Made by a program: the position numbers and the translations under genes. The notes beneath the pieces were generated by a model. It was not told the DNA's origin and made no database searches. It saw only the letters and a program-made list of their open reading frames with translations. From contig VCCP01000003.1 of NCBI GenBank assembly GCA_005765155.1, positions 2,294,001 through 2,358,000 on the forward strand: DNA of 64,000 nt, given 5' to 3'. This stretch comes from Zelopaecilomyces penicillatus. Lineage: Eukaryota > Ascomycota > Sordariomycetes > Hypocreales > Pseudodiploosporaceae. Shown here piece by piece: positions 12,480 to 24,752 of this stretch (position 1 is the first letter of the stretch; every line of letters begins with the position of its first letter).

Positions 12480-13420
12480 TATTAATAATAGAAAGGAATA
12501 AATTAATAATCTTATTTAAGCCTTTTAAATAGGCCTTAAATATCTAAAAAAAAAGAAATATTAAATTATTTTAGCCCTTAAAAATATAAAGGATAAATAT
12601 AAATCCTTTTAATTAAATAAGATATAAAGCTATATTAAAACCAAAAAAAAATCAGAAAAATCAATTAAGAATACTTTTTAAAATAAAATAAAACTTATTT
12701 AAAAGACTCTATTAATTAGATAATTAAAATCTATAATACTTTTAAAAGAGCCTAATAATATAATTATTAATCCTTTATAGAATTCTATCTATATTTATTT
12801 AATTTAAAAGCCTATCTTATAAAGATAATTAAAAAGGAATTAATTATATAATATTTTATTAAGCTTAAGCTAGGGTTATAAGAGTATATCTATCTTTATA
12901 AAGAAGCCTTTCCTAAAAATTAAGATAAATTAATATAGAAAGCAGAAAGGTTTTAATACTATCTAAAAACCCAGAAAAAAAGAAAAAACCAAAACCTATA
13001 AAAGGGATTAAATAAATAATAGAAATAAAACCCTAAATAATAGATTAAAAAAGGATTCTCTTTAAGATTATAAGATAAGTAAAACCATAATAAAAACCAA
13101 TCAAATCAGACTAATATATAATCAATAGTAGTTCTATATTAAAAAGGCTTCTACCAAGGCTAAAAAGGCTATAAAAATAATAAGGATAGCTATCCTTATA
13201 AAAAGAATAATCAAGATAATAACTAAGAAAATAAAAAGAATAATTAAATAGATTATCTTACTATTATAACCTATTATATATATAATAAAAAGGGTTATCT
13301 TATATTAAATTACCTTAATTAAATCATTAATATTACTAAGATAAAAGATAATATTAAAATAGAAAAAAACAATCAATTAAAATAAACCCTCTAGCTTTAA
13401 TCAAAGAAATTATTATTAAA
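12480..13420 (+). pseudogene. gypsy F gag with fossil zinc knuckle
   Basis: A degraded gag-like region after the leader of F. At 13272-13313 the frame reads Y-x2-Y-x4-Y-x4-Y, with the N-K-K-G tetrad expected between the second Cys and the His. This is the exact CX2CX4HX4C spacing of a retroviral-type zinc knuckle with all four metal ligands turned to Tyr, which RIP does to TGT and CAT codons. The protein is not translatable because of many TAA/TAG codons. Confidence 0.6.
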
Positions 13421-14249
13421 ATAATAACCTATTTCTATATATTAATAATAATAAAGGGGTAGATACCAGTTAAAATATATATAGATCTAAATATATATAT
13501 TAAATTAGATCTTATTAGTAAAGCATTTATTAGAATAAATAGGTTATAATAAATATTAATAAAAAATCTATTAAAGCTTTAAATAATAAATAAACTAGGA
13601 ATCTAAGTATATAATATATAGGAAATCCTATTTATTATTATAGATTTAAAGAGAACTAAATAAAGTTTTATTTAAATATATCTTAATATTAATTAAGATC
13701 TAAGAATAAAAGATAGCTTAGTATTATTAAAGCTAATCTATTTATAAAACCTCTAGATCTATTTAAGTATTTATAATAAATACTAATAATTTAATTAAAA
13801 ATAGGAAAATACTAAAATCTTATAACTCTATAAATTTATATAAACCTATTAAAATAAAGTAATAGTCTTCTTGATTATATATCTCCTAGAACTATTATTA
13901 TTAATAGATAAAGATTAAGTAAACTAGATAAAAAAGATAAAGGAATTACCTTAAGAATTATAGGATTATCTAGATATATTTTAAGCAGATCAAGCAGATA
14001 TATTATTATCCTAAAAAGCTATAGATTATATAATTAATCTACTCCTAAATACTATCTCTCTATATAATATAATCTATCCCTTATTATAAAGAGAATTAAA
14101 AGAGCTTTATACTTATCTAAATAAAAATCTAAAGAAAGAATAAATTCATTTATCTAAAAGCCTAATAAAAATACTAATTCTATTTATTTTAAAAAAGGAT
14201 AGATCCCTATAACTATATATAGATTACTAGGATCTTAATAGGGTTATAA

Positions 14250-14994
14250 AGAAGAATTATTATATTTTATTTTTTATTTTAAAGATCCTGGATTAAATTA
14301 TAGATATAGAATTCTTTATAAAAATTAATATAAAGGATATATATTATTAGATCTGGATTAAGGAAGGGGATAAATAAAAAATAATATTCTAAATCTATTA
14401 TAATTACTATAAATATCTAATAATACCCTTTAGATTAATTAATATACTAATAATATTTTAATATTATATCTATTAAGCTTTAAAGGAATTAATTAATATA
14501 ATATATATTACCTATTTAAATAATATTCTAATCTTTTCTAAAATAAGAAAAAAATATATTAAATATATTAAATAAATCCTAGAAAAACTATAAATAATAG
14601 AGCTTTTTATAAATCCAAAGAAATACTATTTTTATTAAATAGAAATGGATTTCTTAGGATTTATTTTATTTAAAGAAGAGATCTTAATAGATCCTTAGTA
14701 TATTATAACTATTTTAAAATAGTAGTAATTAGAAACTTATTAAAAAATATAAGTATTCCTAGGCTTTTATAATTTTTATAAAAGGTTTATTTATAAATAT
14801 TTTAGAATCATAATACCATTAAACACACTTTTAAAGGGTAATAAAAATAATAAAAAGCTAGGGAAAGTATAGCTAACTATAGCTAAATACCTAGCATTTA
14901 AATAGCTAAAAGAAGCCTTTTAAAAAGCCTAATTACTCAGATATTTTAATCTATAATAGCAAATCCATTTTAAAACTAATACCTCTTAATTTAT
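14250..14994 (+). pseudogene. gypsy F reverse transcriptase and start of RNase H
   Basis: Frame restored by reading TAA/TAG as Gln. Recognisable Ty3/gypsy RT blocks are FFIKINIKD (about 14310), IPFRLIN (usual MPFGLTN), YLNNILIFSK (usual YLDDILIFS, about 14505-14540), a FLGF block and VFLGFYNFYKRFI (about 14755). The frame continues into RNase H and is cut at 14994 by insertion of copia A. It resumes at 29018. Confidence 0.8.
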
Positions 14995-15415
14995 TATTAA
15001 AATAAAATGGGTTTTTTCTATATATAACAGCCTAACCTATTATAGTCTAGCAGCTTAATCTGCTATAGCCTAATAGCTAGACCTATATAGCTTAATAAGC
15101 TAAGCTTATAAAGCCCTTATAGCTTAACCTATAAAGGGATAGACTAATACTTACTTTCTATTTTAGTATTTAGAATATCTAATAATTCCAAATAGTTATT
15201 TAGAATATCTTAAAATAATTCTAAATTATCTTAGAATTAGATAGATATAAAAGATAGAAGGATTCCTAGTTATATCCTTCTTCTTTTCTATATCAGTAAT
15301 TTAATTACTTTTTTCTTCTTTTCTATAGACTTCACTCTAGATAACTATTCACTGCCTTTCTTTTACTACTATCACTACTAGCTTTAATTATAACTTTATA
15401 CTATAAATTATAATA
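14995..15415 (+). repeat. 5' LTR of copia A (421 bp)
   Basis: Starts TATTAAAATAAAATGGG (TGTT... before RIP) and ends TATAAATTATAATA. It contains two copies of a 23 bp unit at 15026-15071, against three in the 3' LTR, which accounts for the whole 23 bp length difference. Confidence 0.88.
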
Positions 15416-15427
15416 GATTATAAGCCT
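15416..15427 (+). other. Primer-binding site of copia A, probable half-tRNA-iMet type
   Basis: GATTATAAGCCT begins directly at the LTR end and is repeated in the same place in copia B (45090-45101, minus). It differs from GGTTATGAGCCC, the complement of the initiator-tRNA anticodon region, only by three RIP-type transitions. Internal (half-tRNA) priming is known for Ty1/copia elements; its use here is inferred. Confidence 0.5.
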
Positions 15428-16034
15428 AGAAGAATAATTATTTTAGACTATAAAAAGAAGACTCTTTTTCCTACTATATTCAATCTTTTTATATATTAGA
15501 TTTTTCATCCCTTCTCTAACCAATCGAACCTATATTTCCCATTAATCAAAAGTTATAAAAAACACTATATACATAAGAGTTAAATATCAGACCTACAGCT
15601 TATAGCACAACCCACTTTCAGGTTTATAGATTACTAATTTAGACTTATAGAATTATAGATTATAGCTTTACTAACTATATTAAATATAGTTAATCACTTA
15701 AATTACTAATTAACTTTATAAAAGGCCTATATAAGACTATAAAAGTTAGCTAACTAAGCAAAGATACTATACCAGCTATACTATAACCCAATTATAGCTA
15801 GTATATAACAAGCAACCCTTATACCTATCACCCCCCCCCCTAGTTAATTAGCTATTTTCAGGGCTCTTACTAAGATCCGGCCATTTATAGCACTGCTATA
15901 ACCAGTACTTTCAGCTGTTTATAATACTATTATATAGCTATAAGCTTATTTTTAGAAGCTTATTTTTCCTCTATATTATTATAACTATTAGTTATAATAA
16001 TCTAATCCTAAAAATATCAGATCAGGACTTTTTA

Positions 16035-16982
16035 ATAGAAGAGAATTCATTAGAATTATAGGCTCTTCGATCTTAGATATAGGAGCTCATATAGCAATTA
16101 TAATAGCTATAGGGCCAATTTACAGTAGCTATAACTGCTAAGACTGCTAAAGAACCTCCATAACCTCAACTTCAGCCACCTTAATCACTACTATAGCCTA
16201 TACAGTCTACTAATCTACTAGATGATCTAGCTCGAAAGGAGCTATCTAAGAAAATATAGGCCTTTCCAGAAGCTTTTAGGCTAAAAGGCCCTGATAATTA
16301 CAATCAATAGCTTCAGGCCCTATCTATCCAGCTATAAGCATTAGGATTACCTAATTTTCTATTAGAACCCATTATAAGCAGTCAACTTAATGACCATTAC
16401 CAGGCTATTTTGCTTCTATTACTTTATAACAGCTGCTTATAATACCTATAAGCCTCTATAAGTTAAGCTATAATACCTCTAGAAGCTTATTAAATATTGA
16501 ATAAGCAATACTGCTATAGTGCTACCCTATAGTATGGAACCCTCTATAGCGCCTTTTATAAGCTTAGCTTTAGCAGCTATAAAGGCTCTATAGAGGCATT
16601 CAATAGCAAATTTAATACCTAACTTACTAGGCTATAATTAGCTTTAATTATTATATAGCCTATAGATTAGATAAATCAATATCTAAAGACTATAAAAGAA
16701 GCTTTTCTATAGTAGGCTGAATACCAAAGGAATAATATTAGGATTTATATAGTACTTAATACCTCTCTTAATACCCTGAATTTATAATTCCTTATAGTGG
16801 ACTTGCTAGAAGAGCTATAGGATAAAAGCTCTTTAGTTATAAAAGCTAGCTTCTATAGAGCTAGAGAAGCTAAGGAACCTTTTAAAAAAACCTATAAGGA
16901 CTTTAAGAAGAAGGGAAAACCGTCTAAATCCACTGAAAAACAGCCTTATAAGCCTTTTCAGAAGGATAAAAAGATAAAGAAG
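16035..16982 (+). pseudogene. copia A gag, first part of the polyprotein gene
   Basis: Frame homologous to the gag of copia B, whose ATG is intact at 44482. In A the start codon is ATA (16035-16037), a RIP-type change. The product begins with a Glu/Leu/Gln-rich helix and continues through a gag body with many Gln-to-stop changes. The frame is cut at 16982 by gypsy J and resumes at 24753. Confidence 0.75.
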
Positions 16983-17439
16983 TATCATAACCTAACAGCC
17001 AAGATTATACAATAGGCCTCGGTCACATAACTTATAATATCACTAGATATATACCAGAGGCTTGGAACTATATAGAATTAGATTATAATTCTAAAGGTGA
17101 TCCTAGGCTTAGGATCACTCTTAAAACTATAATCCAATAGGATAGCTCATAATTCTAAGTATAATCCAGCAATAAGGATTATAGCTCAAATCATAATCCA
17201 TAATATATATATATACCCTTAATTTTCACTCTTTAGATATAACTTAAATAGTTATCAATATACTTTTAACTTTATTATATTATTCACTATTACTTACTAT
17301 ATTAATACTTAACCCTTAGTTATAATACTTTATATCTATTACTAATATAATAGATTATATTATTTAAAATACCCTAATTCATCTACTAATATAAACCCCT
17401 TTATTAGGTTTATCCCTTAGGAATTCACCAAACATTATA
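16983..17439 (+). repeat. 5' LTR of gypsy J (457 bp)
   Basis: Begins TATCATAACCTAACAGCC and ends AATTCACCAAACATTATA, the RIP form of the AATTCACTAAACGTTACA end of the 3' copy. A well-conserved middle block (TCCTAGGCTTAGGATCA around 17100) is also found near 24410 and 55380. Confidence 0.88.
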
Positions 17440-17499
17440 TATTAATAACTCTTATTTAATAGATTACTATATAACCCTAAATAATATCACTAACTGCCT

Positions 17500-18420
17500 T
17501 AATCAATCATTATAGATACCACTTAACCAACCCTTACCTTACTTCCCATTAAGCTTTAAGCTTTATATAAGAAGAATATAGAACTTAAAGCCAAATTATA
17601 AGCTAAATAAAAAGACCTTAATAAAATCATTAAACCTTATAAGCCAGGACCTTTTATTAGATATTCTAAATCACTTTAAATATTTCTAATACAACTCAAA
17701 GCTTATCACCAGTTCTATCCCTACCAGTTATAGGAGGAATCTGCAAAAATCCTATACACCATAGGATATATAGAGAGGGCTATCTTTAAATAATTCAAAC
17801 CTATTATAAGAGATTATATAAATAAAAAGGAAAAAGATTAGAATAATAAAACCAAAAAAATCTTTTAAAAATATAATAACTTTAAAGATATAATTAAAGA
17901 AGTCTTTAAACAAATAGATAAGGAAAGAGCTATAATCAAAAAACTTAAACTACTATACTAATATAGATCAGCCTTAAACTATACCTTAGAATTTAGATAG
18001 ATTACCTTATAGATTACCTAGGAAGATAATATATTAATAGAGTACTTCTATAATAGACTTAAGGAAGAAATTAAGGATAAACTCTTTAGAGAGAATAGAT
18101 CTGAAAATTTAATTAAATATATTAGAATAGCTATTAAGATTAATAATAGATAGTTTATATAATACAAACAAAGGAAAACCAAAGGATTAAGATAAAGTGA
18201 TTTTGAATAAAAACTATAATACTAATCTAATCAAGGCAGATATAGGGAAGAATCTATTACCTATATATACACCTAAAATCCTAGAAGAATAGAACTTAAT
18301 ATAACCTAGAAAAGGGATATATTAAAAGTCTAATATTATAATTATAATAGATATAGATATATCTCCTAATAATATAAATAACCCAAAAAAGATAAAAAAT
18401 CTTAGAAACCAATATCTAAT
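17500..18420 (+). pseudogene. gypsy J gag with fossil zinc knuckle
   Basis: Retrotransposon gag motifs are readable near 17990-18170: a TLEFRQIT-like stretch, an IEYFYNRLKEEIKDKL block and an IKINNRQF block, matching the usual FYxGLKxxVKDEL...AIRIDNR pattern of gypsy gag. At 18334-18375 a zinc knuckle with exact CX2CX4HX4C spacing has all four ligands changed to Tyr. Stops are TAA/TAG only in the part read. Confidence 0.75.
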
Positions 18421-20369
18421 ATATAATAAAGCATATATATTATAACTATAAACGAATAAACCCTAACTATAATAGAATAAAAAGAGTAGAGATAAGGATA
18501 ACCTAGAAACTATAGATACCCTATACCCTAATAGTTACTAATACTATAAACTATACTAATCCAATCTAATACCATATAATAGGACCAATAACTAGATATA
18601 GACATAGATAAGGAAGAATACTTTAAAGAGATTCTAGATCAATAAATAATCCCTATTATAAATAATAAAAACACTCTAATTAAGGATAAAATAATAAATA
18701 ATAGCTTAAACTCTAGCTCTTTAGAATTCAAGAGTAAAGAATCTCTTAGGATAACTCAATACTATACTATACTATATCCACTATCTAAGAGTACTGCCTA
18801 TAAATACCTTAAAGAAGCAATAATCAAACTTATATAAGTACTAAGCTATATAGATAGAATCAATCTTCAACTTATAATCACCAAATATATTTATAAATAG
18901 ATATTAAAAGAAGGCCTAGGCATCCTTATCCTAAGAGACTACCTTAAAAGAGCCTTTATATTAAAAACCAACTATAGCAAATACAAAGATAATCATATAC
19001 TCCTAGACCCTAATTATATTTTCTATAGTAAAATCAGTTAAATATTATACATTAACTTCTCCTATTTTTAATACTAGAAAATAAAAATCCAGAATAAATT
19101 TTTCCTATACTATATAGGAGCATAAGGAATCAAGAATATCCTTATAGAAGATTAATTTATTAACTAATATAAGGCCAAATACTTTATATCTTTTAGAATT
19201 AATATATTTAAATTATACCCTAAGACCCTAAAAGAATATAGATAAGAAGCCAAAAATAAAGACTGCAAGTCTATCTATTATAAGGTCTATAAATAGAAAA
19301 AGCTTAAATTAGGATATAATAGATTATAACTCATAGACTATAAAAAGAAGGACTTATATAATTATATTAATCTTAAGTATAATATATACTTATAATAGAA
19401 GCTGATATAATAATATAAAAAACAATTATTAAAAGATAATATCCTAGGAAGAACTTAATATAAAGCTATAATAGTAATCAATTATAATAAACCTTAATAT
19501 AGATAATATATAAAAGAGAATAAATATATATATAAGAAAATAAAGAACCTCTATAAATAAGAATTTAACTTTCAAACCTATAAAGGAAGTTAAGCTAATC
19601 GAACTCTATACTATATAATCACTTAAGGCTTGAATAGAATAAATTATAATAGATTATATAAGGAATACAATCCTAGAAACTCAAAAAATAAATAAAGTTA
19701 TCTATAAGAGGGTTATAGTATAACCCCCTATAAAAGACCCTCTATATAACAAGCATCAATAAGCTCAAACTAATAATAAAAATATAGATTATAGAATATT
19801 ATTTTTATACTCTAATAAATAATAGAGTAATAAACAATTATATATCATTAAAAGCCATGAATTATATATAATTACTATAATATAATAAAGAAGAATCATA
19901 CCCCTTATATAACCTAGAAGGAAATACCTTTATCTATAATAAAGGATAGATTAATAAAGAGACTAATTATCTCTAATTTAAAGTCCAAGGATATTAAGAT
20001 AATACTATATTCAATATAATAGATATTAGAGAATATAAACTTATACTAGGCCACCCCTAGTTATTTGATAATAACCCATAGATCGATTAAAAGATAGGCC
20101 AGATATAATAGAGTAATACCATATTATCTCCAAAAGACTATAAAGATCCAATAATAATAAGCAAAGCAAAGAAAATACACTTTATAGCTATTAAAAAGGG
20201 CCTCTTATCAGAAAATCATATCAAAAAACAATATAATAATCAATAATAATAAATTCAATAGATTATTACTGCCCTTAGGATAATAATAGAGTAACTATAA
20301 AAACACTCTAAAAATAAATTACCCTTAGATATAAAAAAATGATTTATATTTATATTAAAAGAATATTAT

Positions 20370-21600
20370 AAATATATTAAACTATTTTATAAAGAACTTA
20401 AAATAAAGCTCCCCTTATATAATTAATAGGACTATAAAATTCAGATTATAAATAGAAAGAAGCCTACTTTCATTAAGATCTATATATTAAATACCAAGGA
20501 ACTTGAAATATTATAAGAGTATCTTAATAAAATGCTTAAAAAAGGATATATCTAATTATTTATATCCAAAGCAGAATACCCTATTATATTTATACCAAAA
20601 AAGAATAGCAAGCTATAACTGATTATGGATTATCAATTATTAAATATAATTATAATCAAGGATCAGATACCCTTATTATTAATTAATAAACTATATAATT
20701 GATTATATAGAATGAACTGGTTTATTACCCTAGACCTTAAAGGAGTATATAACTTAATTCAAATAAAGAAAGATAATAAATAGAAAATCACTTTTAGAAT
20801 CAAGTTTGGACTTTTTAAATACCTAGTAATACCTTTCAGCCTAATCAATACCCCTGCAATATTCTAATATATAATCAATAACATTCTCTAAGAATATTTG
20901 GATATCTTTATAATAATCTACCTAGATAATATCCTAATCTTCTCCTAGATAGAAGAAGAATATAGAGAATATATCTATAAGATATTATAATTACTCTAAG
21001 ATAATAATCTTCTTATTAAATCAGAAAAATATAAATTTCATAAATAAACAATTACTTTCCTAGGATATATCTTCTTATTAAATAAAATTCAAATAGAATC
21101 AGCAAAAATCACTATAATATATAATTAGCTAATACTATAAAACATTATAAATATATAAGAGTTTTTAGGCTTTATTAATTATTATCAAAAATTTATCTAT
21201 AACTATAATAAAATAGCTATACTACTTATTAAATATACTAAAAAAGATCACAAATTCTTATAGAAATCTAATATAGATACTATATTTAAAGAACTTAAAA
21301 AGCAAATCTATAAAGAATCTATATTAGTGATATATAACCTAGATAAACCTATAGAACTCGAAACTAATGCTTTGAACTATACTATCAAAGCATAGATTAA
21401 ATAATAAGATAATAAAGATAGATTATAACCTATCACCTTCTATTCCAAGAAACTTCATAAAGCAGAACTCAACTATCTAATCTATAATAAGGAATTTATA
21501 GCTATTATTAAAGCCTTTAATAAATTCTTATATTACTTATAAGAAAGCAATTATTAAATAAAGGTTTTTATTAATTATAAAAATATCTCTTACTTTATTA
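20370..21600 (+). pseudogene. gypsy J reverse transcriptase and RNase H
   Basis: RT motifs in order: KIKLPLYN-like block, YIQLFISKAEYPIIFIPKK (about 20545), LIMDYQLLN, WFITLDLKG.YNLIQIK (catalytic Asp of motif A), KFGLFKYLVIPFSL, YLDNILIFS (usual YLDDILIYS, second Asp changed, about 20920) and FLGYIF. RNase H follows with a VIYNLDKPIELETNA-like start near 21330 and a FYSKKLHKAELNY block near 21440. The frame ends near 21600 at the inversion breakpoint; the usual stretch linking RNase H to integrase is missing. Confidence 0.85.
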
Positions 21601-21628
21601 TTATATAAAAGCTAAATATATAATAAAC

Positions 21629-24382
21629 CATACCTAGTGATATTATAAGTTATATAACTGAGGCTTATTGTATGACCTTGGCTATTGGATTATAATATGA
21701 TGTCTCCCTCTTAAAAGATCTTATCCTTAAGGCCTATAGATATACCTTTTCTTCCTTCCTTAATATTTTATAAGTTATAGGACTTATATCATATCGAATT
21801 ATTTCTTATAATATTAGGTTATATTAGAAAACCTTAATATTCTTCTAAAAAGACTATTAAATATTCTATACTAGCTAAGGGTATAGATTTTAATAATAAA
21901 TTAATAGATATATTATATTCTTATTATTTTAAATGAAAATAATCTTATTATATAGTAGAAAACAATAGCTATTATATAGCTTATATAAAACAGGGTTGCT
22001 CCTGTAATAGTGTTTTGGTAGCATCCTTATATATATATTATCTTTATGGTATAATATTTAATTCTTATTGATTTTATTAATTATAAAACTTTTAGAGTAA
22101 TACCATTATCTAGACTCCAAAGAAGAGGAAACTAGAGAGAATATCTTAGATATCCAGGATTAATTATCTAAACTATAATTATAGCTTTCTTTAGCTCTTA
22201 ATCGTTTATCTTATATTTATAAGCTTAAGAAGAAGGCTAAAGAGTAAAGTTTTAAGTTGATTTATTAGGGTTTAAAGGAGTTAGATACTAAGGATAGGAT
22301 TAATCTGGTTCCTATCCTAAAGGTATATAAGTATTATATAGTATTGGATTTGTAGTTCCTAGGTACTCTAAATAAGATGGATTGGTCTTCCTTAGGTTTA
22401 GGTAATGAGTTTATTGATTTAGGGTCTTTGACTAGACCAATTGATTCCAAAGTGTTAAAATAGGCGGGTTTTATATAACAGCCTGATCTGTTATAAGATT
22501 AGTAGCTAGACCTACTATAGCTTAGCAGCTAAACCTGCTATAGCCCTAGCAGCCAGACCTGCTATAAGGTAGCAGCCTGACCTGCTATAAGACCTAAAAA
22601 GCCTGTGCAGCCTGACCTGCTATATCAGGCTAGACTAGTAAAATAAGGGCTTATTCCTTATACCCCTCTCTTTCTTATTATTTGGAATGCTTAGAAATCT
22701 AAAGAAATATTATTTGGAATTCTTAAATAATTCCAAATAATCCTAGTATTATTTAGATATATAAGATAGCTGGATTCCTAGCTGAATCCTGCTTTCTTTC
22801 TCTATCGGTAATTCAATCACTTCTTTCTTCTTTTCTATAGACTTTACTCTGGATAACTATTCGCTGCCTTTCTTCCACTGCTATCGCTACTAGCTTTAGT
22901 TATAACTTTATACTGCAAATTGCAATACAAAGGAACTATTATAATATCAGGCAGTAATAATTCAAATAGTTAGCAGGCTCCTATATATTATCTTTGGATC
23001 TAAAACCTTTTTATTTAATAAGATATTTATTTTATTTATTTTCCTATCTAGTATCTAATATTATCTCTATCTTCTATTCTTTTTTAATTGCTTTTATTTA
23101 TATTATTATATATTCCTTTATATTATTAGATATCTTGCTTAATAAGGAAATATAGAATATAGGGTATAATTATATATTCTTTAATAGTAAAAGTTCATAG
23201 TTAATATTAGAAATAGCTTTCTTAACTTTAAAAGATTTAAGTTTCTTAAAATTTAATTTATTGCTTGGTTGTATTATTATAATATTTAGAGAATTTTTGC
23301 CTAGTATATAGTATAAAAGGTATACTATATCTCCCTCTTTAAAGATTAATCCCTTTAATCTTTATTGATCTGTATAATATTTTATTCTATTATGGATGAT
23401 TTGAAGTTATATATAGAGTTCTTTATATAATTATTGTTTTTATATAGTATTAAGCATGGCTTTTTTTGATTTTGATCCTTTTTAGTATAATAGGTAAAAT
23501 GCCTTTAGTATAAATCTATAATTGATATATATTGGTATAAGTTATATTGATTTGGAAATGGATATATTATAGGCTAATTGTATAGTTGATAGATGTTTTA
23601 CTTAATTGTCTTGGTGGTAATTAATATAAGTATATAAGTATCCTTTAATAATTTGATTGATTTGTTTTGTTTATCTATCTATCTATAGATAATAGGTAGT
23701 ACTGAGTCTATATCTGATCTTAAGATATCCTATTAATCCTTATTAAAACTTAGAGATAAAGGTTATTCCTCTATTAGAGATGATTTCCTTTAATAAGCTA
23801 TATAAGCTTACTATTACTCTATTAAAGCTATAGGCAAGATCTTCTATTAAGCTTGCTTTAAGATAGGGTATAAAGTATAAGAACTTTATTAATCTTTCTA
23901 TAATAATCTATATTAAGTTATAGGCTACTCTTATAAGGGATTCTATTAATAGGGGTAGTTTAATAATGAAGTTAAATGATATTGATTCCTATAGTTATAT
24001 AGGTACTAATAGTGGTTATAACTCTCTATATAGTTTATATCTTGCTAGCTTGGTTTATCTATAAATGATATAGTTATTTATAATCTTCTGGACTACTTAT
24101 TATAATCCTTTGAATCTATAGTATCTTTATGCTTGTTCTATGGTCTTTATAATTTCTTGATAATTATAAACAGAGGATTTATATAGTTCTTATATAATGG
24201 TTTCCTGGAGTTCTTTAGGTATCTAGAGTTTCTTATTATACTTATAGTATTTATCTTTCTATTTTATGCCTTTAGATATCTTTGCTATATCTTCTGAGGA
24301 GTATACTTGTTTAACTTGTTTTAAGATAGGATTAGCTAATATAACTTAATATATAGCGTTTAGCTTTATTTATAGTATATCT
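21629..24382 (-). mobile_element. Inverted internal segment of gypsy J (integrase to 3' LTR start)
   Basis: On the minus strand from 24382 downwards the frame reads the linker and H2C2 integrase zinc-binding region (IPKELQETI, ELYKSSVYNYQ, IEQA..RYY) at about 24250-24080, and later the integrase C-terminal region (RLKGLIFKEGDIVYLLY) at about 23390-23330. It ends with the polypurine tract AAGAGGGAGA and the first roughly 70 bp of the LTR (21697 down to 21629), matching 16983-17052. The following LTR part is at 24383-24747 on the plus strand. About 20 bp of LTR and the RNase H-integrase linker are lost at the junctions. The segment contains solo LTR D. Confidence 0.85.
22453..22927 (+). mobile_element. 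Solo LTR D (copia-type, 475 bp), little mutated
   Basis: Perfect TSD CAAAG (22448-22452 and 22928-22932). Starts TGTTAAAATAGGCGGG and ends ACTGCAAATTGCAATA. The last part, from about 22800, is nearly the same as the LTRs of copia A and B, but the 5' half is different, so it is a related subfamily. It carries several imperfect AGCAGCCTGACCTGCTATA-like units. It is the least AT-biased LTR in the nest and lies at the deepest level. Confidence 0.93.
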
Positions 24383-24747
24383 GATTTGGATTATAATTCT
24401 AAAGGTAATCCTAGGCTCAGGATTACTCTTAAAACTATAATCCAATAGGATAGCTTATAATTCTAAGTATAATCCAGTAATAAGGATTATAGCTTAAATC
24501 ATAATCTATAATATATATATATACCCTTAATTTTCATTCTTTAGATATAGCTTAGATAGTTATTAATATACTTTTAACTTTATTATATTATTTGCTATCG
24601 CTTATTATACTAATACTTAATCCCTGATTATAATACTTTATATCTATTATCAATATAATAGATTATATTGCTTAGAATGCCTTAACTTATCTGCCAATAT
24701 AAACCCCTTTATTAGGTTTATCCCTTGGGAATTCACTAAACGTTACA
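24383..24747 (+). repeat. 3' LTR of gypsy J, distal part
   Basis: 365 bp colinear with the end of the 5' LTR (17075-17439), ending AAACGTTACA next to the TSD AGAAG. The missing start of this LTR is at 21697-21629 on the minus strand. Confidence 0.87.
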
Positions 24748-24752
24748 AGAAG

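Larger units (their letters stand above)
16983..24747 (+). mobile_element. Ty3/gypsy element J with an internal inversion
   Basis: Inserted in copia A with perfect TSD AGAAG (16978-16982 and 24748-24752). It starts TATCATAACC (TG... before RIP) and ends AAACGTTACA. The 5' LTR is 16983-17439; gag, RT and RNase H follow on the plus strand to about 21600. The segment from about 21629 to 24382 lies in the opposite orientation and carries integrase plus the first part of the 3' LTR; the rest of the 3' LTR (24383-24747) is again on the plus strand. Removing solo LTR D leaves 7285 bp. Confidence 0.9.

Noticed and set aside
14990..14999. tRNA genes or tRNA-like B boxes in the copia elements (GGGCTTGAACCC near 25100 and its complement near 43180)
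   Set aside because: The motif is part of the copia polyprotein coding frame and has no cloverleaf around it.
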